Below the pieces are notes generated by a model that did no database searches, was not told the origin of the DNA, and saw only the letters and a program-made list of their open reading frames with translations. A stretch of DNA of 64,000 nt from Actinomycetota bacterium. Lineage in GTDB: Bacteria; Actinomycetota; UBA4738; CADDZG01; WHSQ01. Position 1 is the stretch's first letter; each line of letters opens with the position of its first letter. Location of the stretch: positions 1 through 64,000 of the forward strand of contig JAUJNU010000004.1 in assembly GCA_030448085.1 (NCBI GenBank). The letters run 5' to 3'. The position numbers were made by a program, and so were the translations under genes. Shown here piece by piece: positions 21,441 through 30,981 of the stretch.

Positions 21441-21461
21441 CGTTCCCTTCCGTTGCTGCCA

Positions 21462-21782
21462 CTAGTCCTTCTCTCGGCCTCCGCCGCTCGGTCCCTGCCG
21501 TTCGCTGAAAACCTCCAGCTCCGACCTCAGGGCCTCCGGCAGAGGCCCCTCGAGCTTCAAGGTCTTCCCGAGGCTTCCTCGCAAGGCCCTCGCGACACAC
21601 GCTCGGTCCCTGCAGAGGTAGGCGCCCCGGCCCGGAGACCTGCTGCCGGTGCCGTCATCCAGGGACACCTCTCCGGTGGAGCTTCGCGCCACCCGCATCA
21701 ACTCAGACTGCGGGCGCCTCGTCCTGCAACCGGCACACGTGCGAATGGGGCCGGACCCAATCTTTCCATACGTTGCCGGCAT
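21462..21782 (-). CDS. ylxR: YlxR-family RNA-binding protein (DUF448)
   Basis: 106-residue protein between nusA and infB, the fixed position of YlxR. Hallmarks are PIRTCAGCRTRRPQSELMRV near the N-terminus and GRGAYLCRDRACVARAL, including the cysteine pairs. The family binds RNA and has been linked to transcription and to RNase P; its job here is inferred from family and place only. Confidence 0.9.
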   Translation of the reverse strand: MPATYGKIGSGPIRTCAGCRTRRPQSELMRVARSSTGEVSLDDGTGSRSPGRGAYLCRDRACVARALRGSLGKTLKLEGPLPEALRSELEVFSERQGPSGGGREKD

Positions 21783-21796
21783 AGCCTTTGTCCTCG

Positions 21797-22834
21797 TCAG
21801 GCCCCTTCCGCCCCGGAAACGGCGCCCTCGGGGGCCGGCTCTGCGTCCTTCCTCATCTGTGACTCCGACTTGATGTCAACCCGCAGCCCCGTGAGCCGGG
21901 CGGCGAGCCTCGCGTTCTGACCTTCCTTGCCGATCGCCAGGGAGAGCTGGTAATCGGGAACGATCACGAGAGCGGTGTCGCCGTCCTCCTGTATCCGGAC
22001 CTCTTTGACCTTGGCCGGTGACAAAGCGTTCGCCACAAACTCCGCCATGTCATCGGACGCCTTGATGATGTCGATCTTCTCGCCGCGGAGCTCGTTCATG
22101 ACCATGCGAACGCGCGCTCCCTTGGACCCGACACAGGCGCCCACGGGGTCGACGTTCCTGTCGTTCGAGATGACGGCGATCTTCGACCGGTGCCCCGGCT
22201 CCCGGGCGACCGCCCTGATGTCGACCACGCGGTCCATGATCTCGGGGACCTCGAGCTCGAACAGGCGTTTGATCAATCCGGGATGGGTCCTGGACACGAT
22301 GATCTGCGGGCCCCTCGCGGACTTACGCACCTCGACGATGTACGCCTTCAGGCGTGCGCCGTGCTCGTACCGCTCGTGAGGGATCTGCTCGGAGGGAGGC
22401 ATCAGGGCCTCCGTCTTGCCGAGGTCGAGGATCGTGTAGCGGTGATCCTGCTGCTGCACGATCCCGGTGACGATGTCGCCCTCGCGCCCGGCGTACTCGC
22501 CGAACGTGATGTCTCTTTCGGCCTCGCGCAGGCGCTGGAGGATGACCTGCTTCGCGGTCTGGGCAGCGATCCGTCCGAAGTCGGCGGGGGTGTCCTCCCA
22601 CTCCTTCAGGATCCTGACCTCTTCGGTCTCGGGGTCTATCTCGACATCCTGGGCAAAAACCTGGACATCGCCGGACTCGTGATCGACGACCGCTCTCGCC
22701 TGCCTCGTCTCGTCTGCGCCCGTCACCTTGAGGTAAGCGGAGGCCAAGGCCCGCTCCAGCGCCTCGACAACGGTGTCGAAGGAGATGCCACGCTCCCGCT
22801 CGAGCTCGCGCAACGAGTCCATGGGGATCTTCAT
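21797..22834 (-). CDS. nusA: Transcription termination/antitermination factor NusA
   Basis: RNA polymerase-binding regulator of pausing, termination and rRNA antitermination. The 345 residues carry the N-terminal polymerase-binding domain (FDTVVEALERALASAY), an S1 domain (REGDIVTGIVQQQDHRYTI) and two KH domains (VGACVGSKGARVRMVMNEL; LAIGKEGQNARLAARL). The acidic C-terminal repeats of proteobacterial NusA are absent, as expected for actinobacteria. ATG 22834 is preceded by GGAAGGAGA; the longer frame lacks a signal. Order rimP-nusA-ylxR-infB is conserved. Confidence 0.95.
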   Translation of the reverse strand: MKIPMDSLRELERERGISFDTVVEALERALASAYLKVTGADETRQARAVVDHESGDVQVFAQDVEIDPETEEVRILKEWEDTPADFGRIAAQTAKQVILQRLREAERDITFGEYAGREGDIVTGIVQQQDHRYTILDLGKTEALMPPSEQIPHERYEHGARLKAYIVEVRKSARGPQIIVSRTHPGLIKRLFELEVPEIMDRVVDIRAVAREPGHRSKIAVISNDRNVDPVGACVGSKGARVRMVMNELRGEKIDIIKASDDMAEFVANALSPAKVKEVRIQEDGDTALVIVPDYQLSLAIGKEGQNARLAARLTGLRVDIKSESQMRKDAEPAPEGAVSGAEGA

Positions 22835-22877
22835 CTGGTCTCCTTCCTTTCTCTCGAGTTCCTCATCGTTGCCTCGG

Positions 22878-23333
22878 TTACCACTCGAAGACCGTCCGGG
22901 CCGTCTTGATCGCGCCGTAGGGCACCAGCACCTCGCCCCCACCCGCCTCGATCGCTACCTCGTCATCCTTCGCTTCGCGGATAAGGCCATCGACCCGATG
23001 GCTCTCGCCCACGAGGGGGGTCTTCGTCTTGACCATCACCTTCTTGCCCAGCGACAGCCTGAAATGCTCCGGGGACTTGAGGTTCCGCTCCAAGCCCGGG
23101 GAGGACACCTCGAGCGTGTACCTGCCCTGCAAGAGGTCGTGCAGGTCGAGCGCCCGAGAAAGCTCCTCGGACACCTCCGCGATCGTGTCGAGGTTGATGC
23201 CGCCGTCGGCGTCCACCAGAACCCTCACGATGGCCCGCCCGGGTGCTCCGGCGAGCTCGACGTCCCAGAGGCGGAGAGACCTGCGCGACACGACCGCCTC
23301 GGCGAGGTTCCTCACCTCCTCGACCGCGCTCAT
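22878..23333 (-). CDS. rimP: Ribosome maturation factor RimP
   Basis: 30S assembly factor, 151 residues. RimP signatures are visible: LWDVELAGAPGRAIVRVLVD, GGINLDTIAEVSEELSRALD, YTLEVSSPGLERNLKSPEHF and a C-terminal SH3-like domain. ATG 23333 has GGAGGAGGGGC directly upstream, which decides against the longer frame. First gene of the rimP-nusA-ylxR-infB block; a G/C hairpin lies about 45 nt upstream. Confidence 0.92.
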   Translation of the reverse strand: MSAVEEVRNLAEAVVSRRSLRLWDVELAGAPGRAIVRVLVDADGGINLDTIAEVSEELSRALDLHDLLQGRYTLEVSSPGLERNLKSPEHFRLSLGKKVMVKTKTPLVGESHRVDGLIREAKDDEVAIEAGGGEVLVPYGAIKTARTVFEW

Positions 23334-23376
23334 GCCCCTCCTCCGTGGCCCCCGTAACAGGCCGCTCAACAATGAA

Positions 23377-23393
23377 GCCCCTCCGGGAGGGGC
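23377..23393 (-). terminator. Short G/C hairpin between ispG and rimP
   Basis: GCCCCTC-CGG-GAGGGGC is a perfect 7-bp stem with a 3-nt loop. Read on the minus strand it lies between the end of ispG and the start of rimP and is followed by CTTCATTG, a weak U-containing tail. It could end transcription of the ispG unit or act as an attenuator in the rimP-nusA leader. Structure is seen; function is inferred. Confidence 0.45.
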
Positions 23394-23548
23394 CTCGGCG
23401 TTTCTCTAGTCCGCGAAAGTTCCCTGCCCGAACTCGCAGAAATGCCTGCTCAGGCTGCTCCGGAAGGGTACCACAGGGCGAAACCCAGCGGCCCTCGGAC
23501 GAGGGTAGATTGGCGGGTCACGACCCAGCTACGAAAAGGAGAACCACC

Positions 23549-23623
23549 ATGGCCAAGAGAGGCCGCAAGCGCAGGGCCCGCAAGAAGAACAAGGCGAACC
23601 ACGGCAAGCGCCCGAACGCCTAG
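23549..23623 (+). CDS. 50S ribosomal protein bL37 (24 codons)
   Basis: Tiny basic protein, 24 residues, opening MAKRGRKRRARKKNKANH and ending KRPNA. This matches the pattern of bL37, the small large-subunit protein found in mycobacterial ribosome structures and annotated across actinobacteria. AAAAGGAG stands 6 nt before the ATG. It is on the plus strand inside a minus-strand block, and its stop codon directly abuts the ispG stop, so the two genes are convergent with no spacer. It is below usual gene-calling length and easily missed. Identification is from memory of the family, not from a search. Confidence 0.82.
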   Translation: MAKRGRKRRARKKNKANHGKRPNA

Positions 23624-24796
23624 CTAGTTCCCTCCGGGGGGCGACATCCCTATAGACATGAGCGGCGCCTCTCGACGCGCTGCCCCTTTGAGGATCTTCA
23701 CCTCCCCGTCTGCAAGGGCCCCCGAGGCACGGATCTCCGCCGCGACCCGCTCGGCCTCCTGAAGGAGCGCCTCCACGAGCTTGTCGTGGGGGACCCAGCC
23801 GATCTGCTTCCCCTTCGAGAAGAGAAGTCCCCTGCCGGGCCCGGCAGCGATCCCGATGTCGGCGTCCTTGGCCTCGCCCGGGCCGTTCACCTCGCACCCC
23901 ATGACCGCGATCTGCATCGGCGGCAGGTCCATCTTCTCGATCGCCGCCTCGACCTCGTTCGCGAGAGCAAAGACATCTAGCTCGGCCCGGCCACAAGAGG
24001 GACAAGCAACGAAATCGAAGGAGTCCTGGCGGATCCCCAACGATTGGAGGATCTGCTTGCCGACCTTGACCTCTTCGACCGGGTCTGCAGTCAGCGAGAC
24101 CCTGAGGGTGTCTCCGATGCCCTCCGCCAGAAGCGTGCCTATCCCGATGGCGGACTTGACGACGCCCTGCTTCGGGGTGCCGGCCTCGGTCACCCCGAGA
24201 TGGAGCGGCACGTCGGTCTTAGCGGCCAGCTTGCGGTAGGCGTCGATCATCTCCGCGACGTTCTGATGCTTCACCGACACCTTGATGTCGCGGAAGCCGT
24301 GCTCCTCTAAGAGCCCGATCTCGTAAAGGGCGCTCTCGACGAGGGCATCGGCGGTCGGGCGGCCGTATTTCTCCACGAGCTTCTTGTCGAGCGAGCCTGC
24401 GTTGACCCCGATGCGGATCGGGATGCCCCGCTGCTTGGCCGCGTCGGCGACCTCCTTGATGTGCTTGGGGTTCCGCATGTTGCCGGGGTTCAGCCGGAGC
24501 CTGTGGACGCCCGCCTCGATGGCCATCATCGCCAGGCGAACCGAGAAATGGATGTCGGCGATGATCGGCACGCCGCCCTCCTTGGCGATGATCGGCAGAG
24601 CCTTCGCATCGCCCTCGTGCGGGACCGCCACCCGCACGATGTCGGCGCCCTGGGTCGCCAGCTCGTGGACCTGGATGAGGGTCGCTTGCACGTCGTCGGT
24701 CTTCGTGGTGGTCATGGACTGGATCGAGATGGGCGCATCGCCCCCGACCGCCACCCGGCCGACCTTCACCTGCCGGGTCTTACGTCTCTCGTACAT
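23624..24796 (-). CDS. ispG: (E)-4-hydroxy-3-methylbut-2-enyl-diphosphate synthase
   Basis: Iron-sulfur enzyme (GcpE) of the MEP isoprenoid pathway that converts MEcPP to HMBPP. The 390-residue two-domain form shows [41 protein letters not shown] and the C-terminal cluster cysteines in VACPSCGR and [12 protein letters not shown]. dxr-rseP-ispG is the usual actinobacterial cluster, and two of its three genes serve this pathway. The ATG abuts the rseP stop. Confidence 0.96.
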   Translation of the reverse strand: MYERRKTRQVKVGRVAVGGDAPISIQSMTTTKTDDVQATLIQVHELATQGADIVRVAVPHEGDAKALPIIAKEGGVPIIADIHFSVRLAMMAIEAGVHRLRLNPGNMRNPKHIKEVADAAKQRGIPIRIGVNAGSLDKKLVEKYGRPTADALVESALYEIGLLEEHGFRDIKVSVKHQNVAEMIDAYRKLAAKTDVPLHLGVTEAGTPKQGVVKSAIGIGTLLAEGIGDTLRVSLTADPVEEVKVGKQILQSLGIRQDSFDFVACPSCGRAELDVFALANEVEAAIEKMDLPPMQIAVMGCEVNGPGEAKDADIGIAAGPGRGLLFSKGKQIGWVPHDKLVEALLQEAERVAAEIRASGALADGEVKILKGAARREAPLMSIGMSPPGGN

Positions 24797-25962
24797 CTAG
24801 AAGCCAACGACCGGGCGCGCCAGGTCCAGATAAAGCACGGCGACGAAGAGGACAACGAAGAAAGCTATGACCGCAGCAGCGACGGGGATCAGCTTACGGA
24901 CGTCGACCGGCTTCCGGGTTATCGCTTCCCAACCGATCACCGCGAGGTGTCCACCGTCGAGGGGGGCAGCGGCAAGAGGTTCATGATGCCGACGAAGATG
25001 GTGAACCCGACGATCAGAGCCACCCGCCCCAGATTGTCCGCGCCACTCGCGATCCGCCCAGCCCCCACGATTCCGAGAGGCCCCTCGTCGAGCTGACGCT
25101 CACCCGTTCCTGTTAACGCAGTCCACAGCTCCCCCCCGAAGATCATCTCGAAGGTTTGGCCGATGCCGACGACCGATCTCTTCGTGGTGTCCCACGTGAA
25201 ATATGCCGCTTCTCCCAGGGCACCCGCGACGCTGGGTCGTACCATCACCTCGGTGGGCGAGACACCCAAGAATCCAGCGACCTCCTCGCCCTCCGCGGCC
25301 TCGCGCGACAGCTCCTCGCCGGGTGGCGCGTACACCACTGGCTCGCCTTCAGGGCTGAATATGACGGTGCCAAGCGTCGGTTCGATCTCGATCACCTGCC
25401 CGGCTCGGTCCACCGTCAGCGACACCGTCTTTCCGCCATTCGCGCTGAGGTACTCACGGATCTCCAGCCAATCATCCGTCCTCTTGCCGTCGTAGCCGAT
25501 GATCTTGTCTCCCTCGATGATCCCGGCCTCGACGGCAGCCGTAGTAACGCCATCGATCTGCTGAGAAACACCTCCGAGCGTGGTCGACAACTCAGGGAGG
25601 CCTATGGTGAGAAAGCTCCCGAAGAGGATCAAGAACGCGACGATGAAATGCGTGCCCGAGCCGGCCACGATCACCAGCGCGCGCTGCCACCTCGGCTTGG
25701 CCGAATAGGCGCGGTGACGGTCCTCGGGAGCGACCTCCTCGTAGGGGTTCATCCCGATGATCTTCACGAAGCCCCCAAGGGGCAGGGCCTTGATCCCGTA
25801 CTCCGTCTCGCCCCTCTTGAAGGACCAGATCGTCGGCCCGAAGCCGAGGAAGTACTGGGTCGCCTTGAAGCCGAACGCCTTGGCAACCAGGAAGTGACCG
25901 CCCTCGTGGATCATCACGACCACGAGGATCGCGACGATGAAGATGATCAACCCTGAGTTCAC
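24797..25962 (-). CDS. rseP: Site-2 intramembrane protease RseP/Rip1 (one frameshift)
   Basis: Membrane zinc protease that cuts anti-sigma factors and other membrane substrates (Rip1/RseP). An N-terminal helix carries the HExxH motif (MIHEGGHFL), then comes GIKALPLGGFVKIIGM, an internal PDZ-like domain (GVTTAAVEAGIIEGDKIIGYDGKR), and late helices with MNLLPLPPLDGGH, the second metal-ligand motif. The last motif is split: six C at 24961-24966 on the plus-strand G run should be seven. After correction the protein runs on through VIGWEAITRKPVDVRKLI and a last membrane helix to TAG 24797, about 388 residues. It overlaps dxr by 4 nt and abuts ispG. Confidence 0.9.
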
Positions 25963-27080
25963 GCGTTCTCCGCCTCTCTGGTCACCCGGGCACCGATCTT
26001 CTCTTCGGCCTTCCGGCGCGCCCAGGAGTCAACCTCAAGAACGATATCGAGGCTCGAGGCATTCCTGGGTTGGTGGTCGTCCAGCACCGCCGTCACCACC
26101 TGTGTGATCCCCTCGAAGGAGAGCCCTCCATCGAGGAACGCCGCCACCGCGATCTCGTTGGCCGCGTTCAGGACGGCGGGGTACGTGCGGCCTTGACTCC
26201 CTGCCTTGCGGGCGAGGCCCAGCGCGGGGAACCGCTCGTGATCGACCTCCTCGAACTCGAGCGTGCCGAGCTTCGCCAGGTCGAGGCGCTCGTTGGGGGG
26301 GCCGAGCCTGGCGGGGTGGGCCAGGGCCGCCGCGATGGCTAGCCGCATGTCGGCTGGGCCCGCCTGCATCAGCATCGACCCATCCTGCAGCTCGACGATC
26401 GCGTGGACCGAGCTCTGCGGGTGCACGAGCACGTCGATCTGCTCGTAGGGGAAGCCGAACAGGTAGTGGGCCTCGATGACCTCGAGCCCCTTGTTCATCA
26501 GGGTGGCGGAGTCCGTGGTGATCTTCCGGCCCATGCTCCATGTCGGATGGGCGAGGGCCTCGTCCGGAGTCACGTTCGATAGGTCCCTGCGGGTGCGGAA
26601 GGGGCCGCCGGAGGCGGTGATGATCACGCGTTGGATCTCGTCCCTGTCGCAGCCTTCGAGACATTGGGCGAGGGCCGCATGCTCCGAGTCGACCGGAAGG
26701 ATCTTGGCTCCGGTCTTTGCGGCGGCGGCCAGGCACAAGTCTCCCCCCGCCACGAGGCTCTCCTTGTTGGCGAGGGCGAGATCGTGGCCGGCCTCGAGCG
26801 CGGCCAGGGACGCGCGGAGTCCCGCGGCCCCCACGACTGCATTGAGGACGATGTCGGCATCGGGGGCCGCAGCCAGCTCCACGGCGGCATCAGACCCGAG
26901 CCCGATGCGCTCCACGCCCAGCTCGGCCGCCTGTCGGACCAGGCCTTCTCCATCCGTGCCGGCGACGAGACCGACGCACGTGAACAGCTCGGGATGAGCC
27001 TCGATCACGTCCACGGCCTGGCGGCCGATGGACCCGGTCGAGCCCAGGATGACGACGCGGCGGAGCCTGTTCTCAGTCAC
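25959..27080 (-). CDS. dxr: 1-deoxy-D-xylulose-5-phosphate reductoisomerase
   Basis: Second step of the MEP isoprenoid pathway, NADPH-dependent; target of fosmidomycin. The 373 residues begin with the Rossmann motif VVILGSTGSIGRQAVDVI. They contain ANKESLVAGG, LPVDSEHAAL (metal-binding DSEH), ITASGGPFR, HPTWSMGRKITTDSATLMNKGLE and VHPQSSVHA. Complete and in one frame. Coupled to rseP. Confidence 0.96.
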   Translation of the reverse strand: MTENRLRRVVILGSTGSIGRQAVDVIEAHPELFTCVGLVAGTDGEGLVRQAAELGVERIGLGSDAAVELAAAPDADIVLNAVVGAAGLRASLAALEAGHDLALANKESLVAGGDLCLAAAAKTGAKILPVDSEHAALAQCLEGCDRDEIQRVIITASGGPFRTRRDLSNVTPDEALAHPTWSMGRKITTDSATLMNKGLEVIEAHYLFGFPYEQIDVLVHPQSSVHAIVELQDGSMLMQAGPADMRLAIAAALAHPARLGPPNERLDLAKLGTLEFEEVDHERFPALGLARKAGSQGRTYPAVLNAANEIAVAAFLDGGLSFEGITQVVTAVLDDHQPRNASSLDIVLEVDSWARRKAEEKIGARVTREAENA

Positions 27081-27153
27081 AGAGCCAGTGTATGAGCGGG
27101 CCGCCGCTACCCGTCGGTGCTCGGATAGAGGCGGCTATCATCCACTCTTTTTC

Positions 27154-27181
27154 TTGACTGGCGAACATATGTTCGTATACC
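27154..27181 (+). promoter_or_regulatory. SOS (LexA) box inside the promoter of the HNH gene
   Basis: CGAACATATGTTCG at 27162-27175 is a perfect 14-bp palindrome matching the actinobacterial LexA box (CGAAC-N4-GTTCG). It fills the spacer between TTGACT (27154-27159) and TATACC (27176-27181), which are 16 nt apart, so LexA bound there would block polymerase directly. The -10 ends one base before an ATG at 27182, so transcription would begin close to the second in-frame ATG at 27191, giving a leaderless mRNA. DUF222/HNH (13E12-like) genes are known LexA targets in mycobacteria. Confidence 0.8.
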
Positions 27182-28465
27182 ATGAGAGGCATGAGCTCGC
27201 GGATTTCGGAGATGGAAAGCGAACGACGGACGGAGGCGCTTCGGAGGCTCGATGACAGGCACCGCGCCCGTTCGCTGGCCGACCGCGAGTGGCTCCAGAG
27301 CCTCGTCGAGGTCGACCGCCTCGGGGTCTGGGAAGGACAAGAGATCCGCTCCATGCCGCAGTGGGTATCGGCCCGCTTCGGGATCTCGAACTGGCAGGCA
27401 CGCAAGCACATAGAGGCTGCCTACGCCATAGAGCGCCTGCCGCTGATCGGAGCGGCCCTCGCCTCGGGAACCCTGTCTCTCGACAAGACGGTCGAGCTGA
27501 CCCGCTTCGCCGCCCCCGAAACCGAGAAGACGCTCCTTCGCTGGGCCCTTACCGTCAGCCCCGCCACGATCAGGCGCAGGGCAGACTCCGAGCAGAAGCC
27601 CAAAGACGAGGCGCGCGAGGCAGAAGCCGACCGCTACCTCCGCTATTGGGTTCAGGACTCGGGATGTCTCGCGATAGAAGGCTTGCTTCCTCCTGTTGAG
27701 GGAGCCAAGGTGAAGAGTGCGATCGATCGCCTCGCGTCCCAGCTCCCGAAGATGCCCGACGGAGCCGTGCGAGGAGTCCACGCTCGAGCAGAGGCGGGCG
27801 GACGCCTTGGCCGTGATGGCCTCTGCGCAGATCGCCGCCGACTCGGACCCCGACAGAGCGACCGTCGTCATGCACTCGAGCTACGCCGACCTCATCTCGG
27901 GGACCTTCGGCTCCGAGCTCGAGGGCGGGGCGCCGCTCCATCCCGACACCGCCCTCCCTCGCCTGCGACTGCAGGACCCAGCACGTGACCGAGCACCCCG
28001 GCGGTATCTATGAGACCGACCGGGTCACCCGCAGCGCCCCCGCTGGGTGAGGCACCTCGTGATGGAGCGCAGCAAGGGGGCCTGTGCCTTCCCCGGCTGC
28101 GAGGCTCGCTCCTTCCTCCAGTGCCACCACATCACGCACTGGGTCTGGGGCGGCAAGACCATCGTCGTGAACCTGGTGGCCCTCTGCCACCTCCACCACA
28201 AGCTGGTGCACGAGCACGCTGGAGCGTCGTCCTCGAGGATGACGCGGCCGTTTTCTTCCGACCGAGCGGGCGGCGCTACGAGCCCGGGCCCCCCAGGGCC
28301 GGCGAGCTCGTCGAGGTCGATCCCAAAGAGTTGTGGAGACAGGCGCTCCCTCCCGAAGGATCGCTGGAAGACAGGTTCGGTGTCCCCAACTTCGCGGTGA
28401 ACGACCTGGTGGAGGAACGAGCCCGGGAGCTCTACCTGGTCTCTGAGGACCTCGCCTCGGTCTGA
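27182..28465 (+). CDS. DUF222/HNH endonuclease family protein (several frameshifts)
   Basis: Actinobacterial 13E12-repeat-like protein: an N-terminal DUF222 helical region (SMPQWVSARFGISNWQARKH, then LSLDKTVELTRFAAPE) and a C-terminal HNH nuclease motif (ACAFPGCEARSFLQCHHITHW, then NLVALCHLHHKLVHE). The frame changes near 27765, 27960, 28040 and 28225; the pieces together make about 425 residues ending at TGA 28465, so the locus is either frameshifted by sequence error or decaying. If transcription is leaderless, ATG 27191 is the true start. An SOS box overlaps the promoter, suggesting DNA-damage induction. Such genes are often multicopy and mobile; it interrupts the conserved dxr-cdsA block. 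Its biological role is not established. Confidence 0.8.
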
Positions 28466-28565
28466 CCCCGCTCGGCCCACCCCTTTTCGCACCCTCCACC
28501 ACCAACAAGCACACTCCAAGACCTGCCCCCTACGCCCTGGGTCGTTCCGCTAGACTGCGGCCTTC

Positions 28566-29321
28566 ATGGGGGACAAACCGGGCGGTGTAGCCCTTGTCGA
28601 GATCGATGGCGTCCACAAGAGCTTCGGGTCGAACCAGGTCCTGAAGGGGATCGACCTGAACGTGGCTCGGGGCGAGGCCATAGTTATCGCCGGCCCCTCT
28701 GGTTCGGGCAAGTCCACCCTCCTCCGTCTTATGAACGGGCTCGAGAAGGCCGACACGGGCGACGTCCGTTTCGACGGCAAGTCGATGACGAAGGCTCGCA
28801 AGGAGATCTACGGGTACCGAGCGAACATCGGGATGGTCTTCCAGCAGTTCAACCTCTTCCCCCATAAGACCGTTGTCGAGAACGTGATGCTCGGCCCGGT
28901 TGAAGTGAAGAACGTGGGGCGCAAGGAGTCGAAGGAAAGGGCGATGCAGCTCCTCGAGCGGGTTGGGATCGCCGAGAAGGCAGACCACTCTCCTCCGGAC
29001 CTTTCTGGTGGACAGCAGCAGCGAGTCGCCATAGCAAGAGCGCTCGCCATGGACCCGAAGCTGATGCTCTTCGACGAGCCAACCTCGGCCCTCGACCCCG
29101 AGATGATCCGGGAAGTCCTCGACGTGATGAGGGACCTCGCCCGCGACGGGATGACTATGGTCGTCGTCACGCACGAGATGGGGTTCGCCCGGGAGGTATG
29201 CGACCGCATCGTCTTCATCGACGAAGGCGTGATCGTCGAGGAAGGGCCGCCGAAGGAGTTCTTCGAGAACGCACAGAGCCAGAGAGCGAAAGACTTCGTA
29301 GACAAGATCCTGCACCACTGA
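28566..29321 (+). CDS. Polar amino-acid ABC transporter, ATP-binding protein
   Basis: Cytoplasmic ATPase of a glutamine/glutamate-type (PAAT) importer, 251 residues. Walker [11 protein letters not shown]-loop [12 protein letters not shown], signature [15 protein letters not shown], Walker [14 protein letters not shown] and the H-loop TVVVTHEM-like [11 protein letters not shown] are all intact. [11 protein letters not shown] and the C-terminal [18 protein letters not shown] are characteristic of GlnQ-like proteins. First gene of a four-gene transporter operon inserted between the HNH gene and cdsA. TAGACT at 28552-28557 may be its -10, but no convincing -35 was found. Confidence 0.93.
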   Translation: MGDKPGGVALVEIDGVHKSFGSNQVLKGIDLNVARGEAIVIAGPSGSGKSTLLRLMNGLEKADTGDVRFDGKSMTKARKEIYGYRANIGMVFQQFNLFPHKTVVENVMLGPVEVKNVGRKESKERAMQLLERVGIAEKADHSPPDLSGGQQQRVAIARALAMDPKLMLFDEPTSALDPEMIREVLDVMRDLARDGMTMVVVTHEMGFAREVCDRIVFIDEGVIVEEGPPKEFFENAQSQRAKDFVDKILHH

Positions 29322-29367
29322 CTCGACGGAGCAAGGGGCCGCACGAACGGTCCAGAAAGGGGGAAAC

Positions 29368-30309
29368 ATGGAAAGAAGCAAGCGTTGGAGGACCCTGCTG
29401 GCGCTGCTGGCGGTCTTCGCACTCCTAGGCGCTGCGTGTGGCGACGACGGGGGCGGGGAGACCGAGCCCGGCGGGGACAGCGGCATCGAAGCCGAGACCG
29501 AGTTCCCAGAGGGCTCGACCATGGCCGAGATCAAGGCCGCCGGGAAGTTCGTCGTGGGGGTCAAGTACGACGTTCCGCCGTTCGGCTTCAAGGACCCCGA
29601 CTCGGGCGAGGTGAAGGGCTTCGACGTCGACATCGCGCAGGCTGTAGCCGACAAGCTCGGTGTTCCGCTAGAGCTCAAGGAAGCGATCTCCGACAACCGC
29701 ATCCCCTTCCTGAAGGACGGGACAGTCGACATGATCGCCTCGACCATGACGATCACCACGGACAGAGATGCTGAGATCGACTTCTCGAGGCCCTACTTCA
29801 TCGCGCACGGACGCGTGCTCGTCCCCGGCGACTCCGACGTCACCGGCATCGAGGACCTCGGCGGCAAGACCGTTTGCACGGCGACGGGCTCGACTTACGC
29901 TGAGGAAGTTCCCAAGCAGGCCCCCGACGCCAAGATCAAGCTGGTCGACGCGTACTCCGAATGTTTCGAGCTGATCCAGAACGGAGCTGTCGACGCGGTC
30001 TCCACAGACGACGTGATCCTCACCGGGATGATCATCCAGGACGACTCGCTGAAGCTCGTGGGTGAGGAGATCACCGAGGAGCCATACGGCCTCGGCCTGC
30101 CCGAGGGTGACAAGGACATGCAGGAGTTCGTGGACGGCGTGCTCGGCGAGATCTACGAGAGCGGACGTTGGACCGAGATCTACGACGAGTGGGTTGGGCA
30201 GTACACCGACACAGAAGGTGAAGAGCCCCCGACCAAGACGCTCGAAGAGGCTCTCCAGCGACCGTCCCTGCGAAGAGTTCTGCTAGCCAACACCAGCCTC
30301 GAGTCTTAG
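29368..30309 (+). CDS. Amino-acid ABC transporter, substrate-binding lipoprotein
   Basis: Periplasmic-type binding protein of SBP family 3, anchored as a lipoprotein: basic N-terminus, hydrophobic segment and LGAAC with Cys24, then a Gly/Glu-rich linker. The two-lobe fold is recognised by KFVVGVKYDVPPFGFKDP, VKGFDVDIAQAVADKLGV, DMIASTMTITTDRDAEIDFS and GKTVCTATGSTYAE. The acidic-side-chain contacts typical of glutamate/aspartate or glutamine binders cannot be told apart by eye. GAAAGGGGG precedes the ATG. The tail after TKTLEEAL is unusual and may reflect a late frameshift. Confidence 0.9.
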   Translation: MERSKRWRTLLALLAVFALLGAACGDDGGGETEPGGDSGIEAETEFPEGSTMAEIKAAGKFVVGVKYDVPPFGFKDPDSGEVKGFDVDIAQAVADKLGVPLELKEAISDNRIPFLKDGTVDMIASTMTITTDRDAEIDFSRPYFIAHGRVLVPGDSDVTGIEDLGGKTVCTATGSTYAEEVPKQAPDAKIKLVDAYSECFELIQNGAVDAVSTDDVILTGMIIQDDSLKLVGEEITEEPYGLGLPEGDKDMQEFVDGVLGEIYESGRWTEIYDEWVGQYTDTEGEEPPTKTLEEALQRPSLRRVLLANTSLES

Positions 30310-30318
30310 GAGACATCT

Positions 30319-30974
30319 GTGACGGAGCTCTGGGGAGTGCTTACGCGGCACTTCCCGGAGTTCCGCACGGGGTTCCTCGTAACGCTGCAACTGGTCTCGA
30401 TCTCGTTCGTCATCGCCGTGGGGTCGGGATCCTCATCGCCGGCCTGCGCGTGGCCCCCAACCGCTGGATCCGGACCCTTGGGGCGATCTACGTCGAGCTT
30501 CCGGAACGTCCCACTTCTGGTGCTCATCATCATGTCCTACGCAGGGCTGCGCCGGTCTGGGGTCGAGATCGGTCCCTTCGTCGCCGGCACAGCCAGCCTC
30601 GGGCTCTACACCGCGGCCTACGTCGCGGAATCGGTGCGGTCGGGCGTCTTCGCCGTGGGGCAGGGCAGATCGACGCGGCCCTCTCGCTCGGGTTCACCTA
30701 CTCGCAGGCCCTCCGGAGGGTCGTGCTGCCTCAGGCAGTGAGGACGGTCATCCCTCCGCTCGGGAGTCTCATCATCGCCATGATCAAGAACTCCGCGGTG
30801 ATCGGCGAGCTTGGGCCTGGCGAGGACATCCTCAAGAAGGCAAGGGTGATCAACTCCGAGACGTTGAAGACGAACGAGGCCTTCTTCTGGGCCGCCGTCG
30901 GCTACCTCATCCTCACGATCCACCACGACGCTGGTTTCCGCGCCCTCGAACGCCGCTTGGCGATCAGGAGATGA
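30319..30974 (+). CDS. Amino-acid ABC transporter permease 1 (frameshifted)
   Basis: Membrane subunit of the importer (HisM/GlnP type). GTG 30319 has AGGAG 6 nt upstream. The readable pieces are FPEFRTGFLVTLQLVSISFV, then ILIAGLRVAPNRWIRTLGAIYVE, then RNVPLLVLIIMSYAGLRRSG. The last is DAALSLGFTYSQALRRVVLP, the EAA loop that contacts the ATPase, followed by MIKNSAVIGELGPGEDILKKA. They lie in two frames that switch near 30422, 30500, 30660 and probably 30918. Joined, they give one permease of normal length ending near 30974. I treat the switches as sequence errors. Confidence 0.82.
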
Positions 30975-30981
30975 AGGCCGA

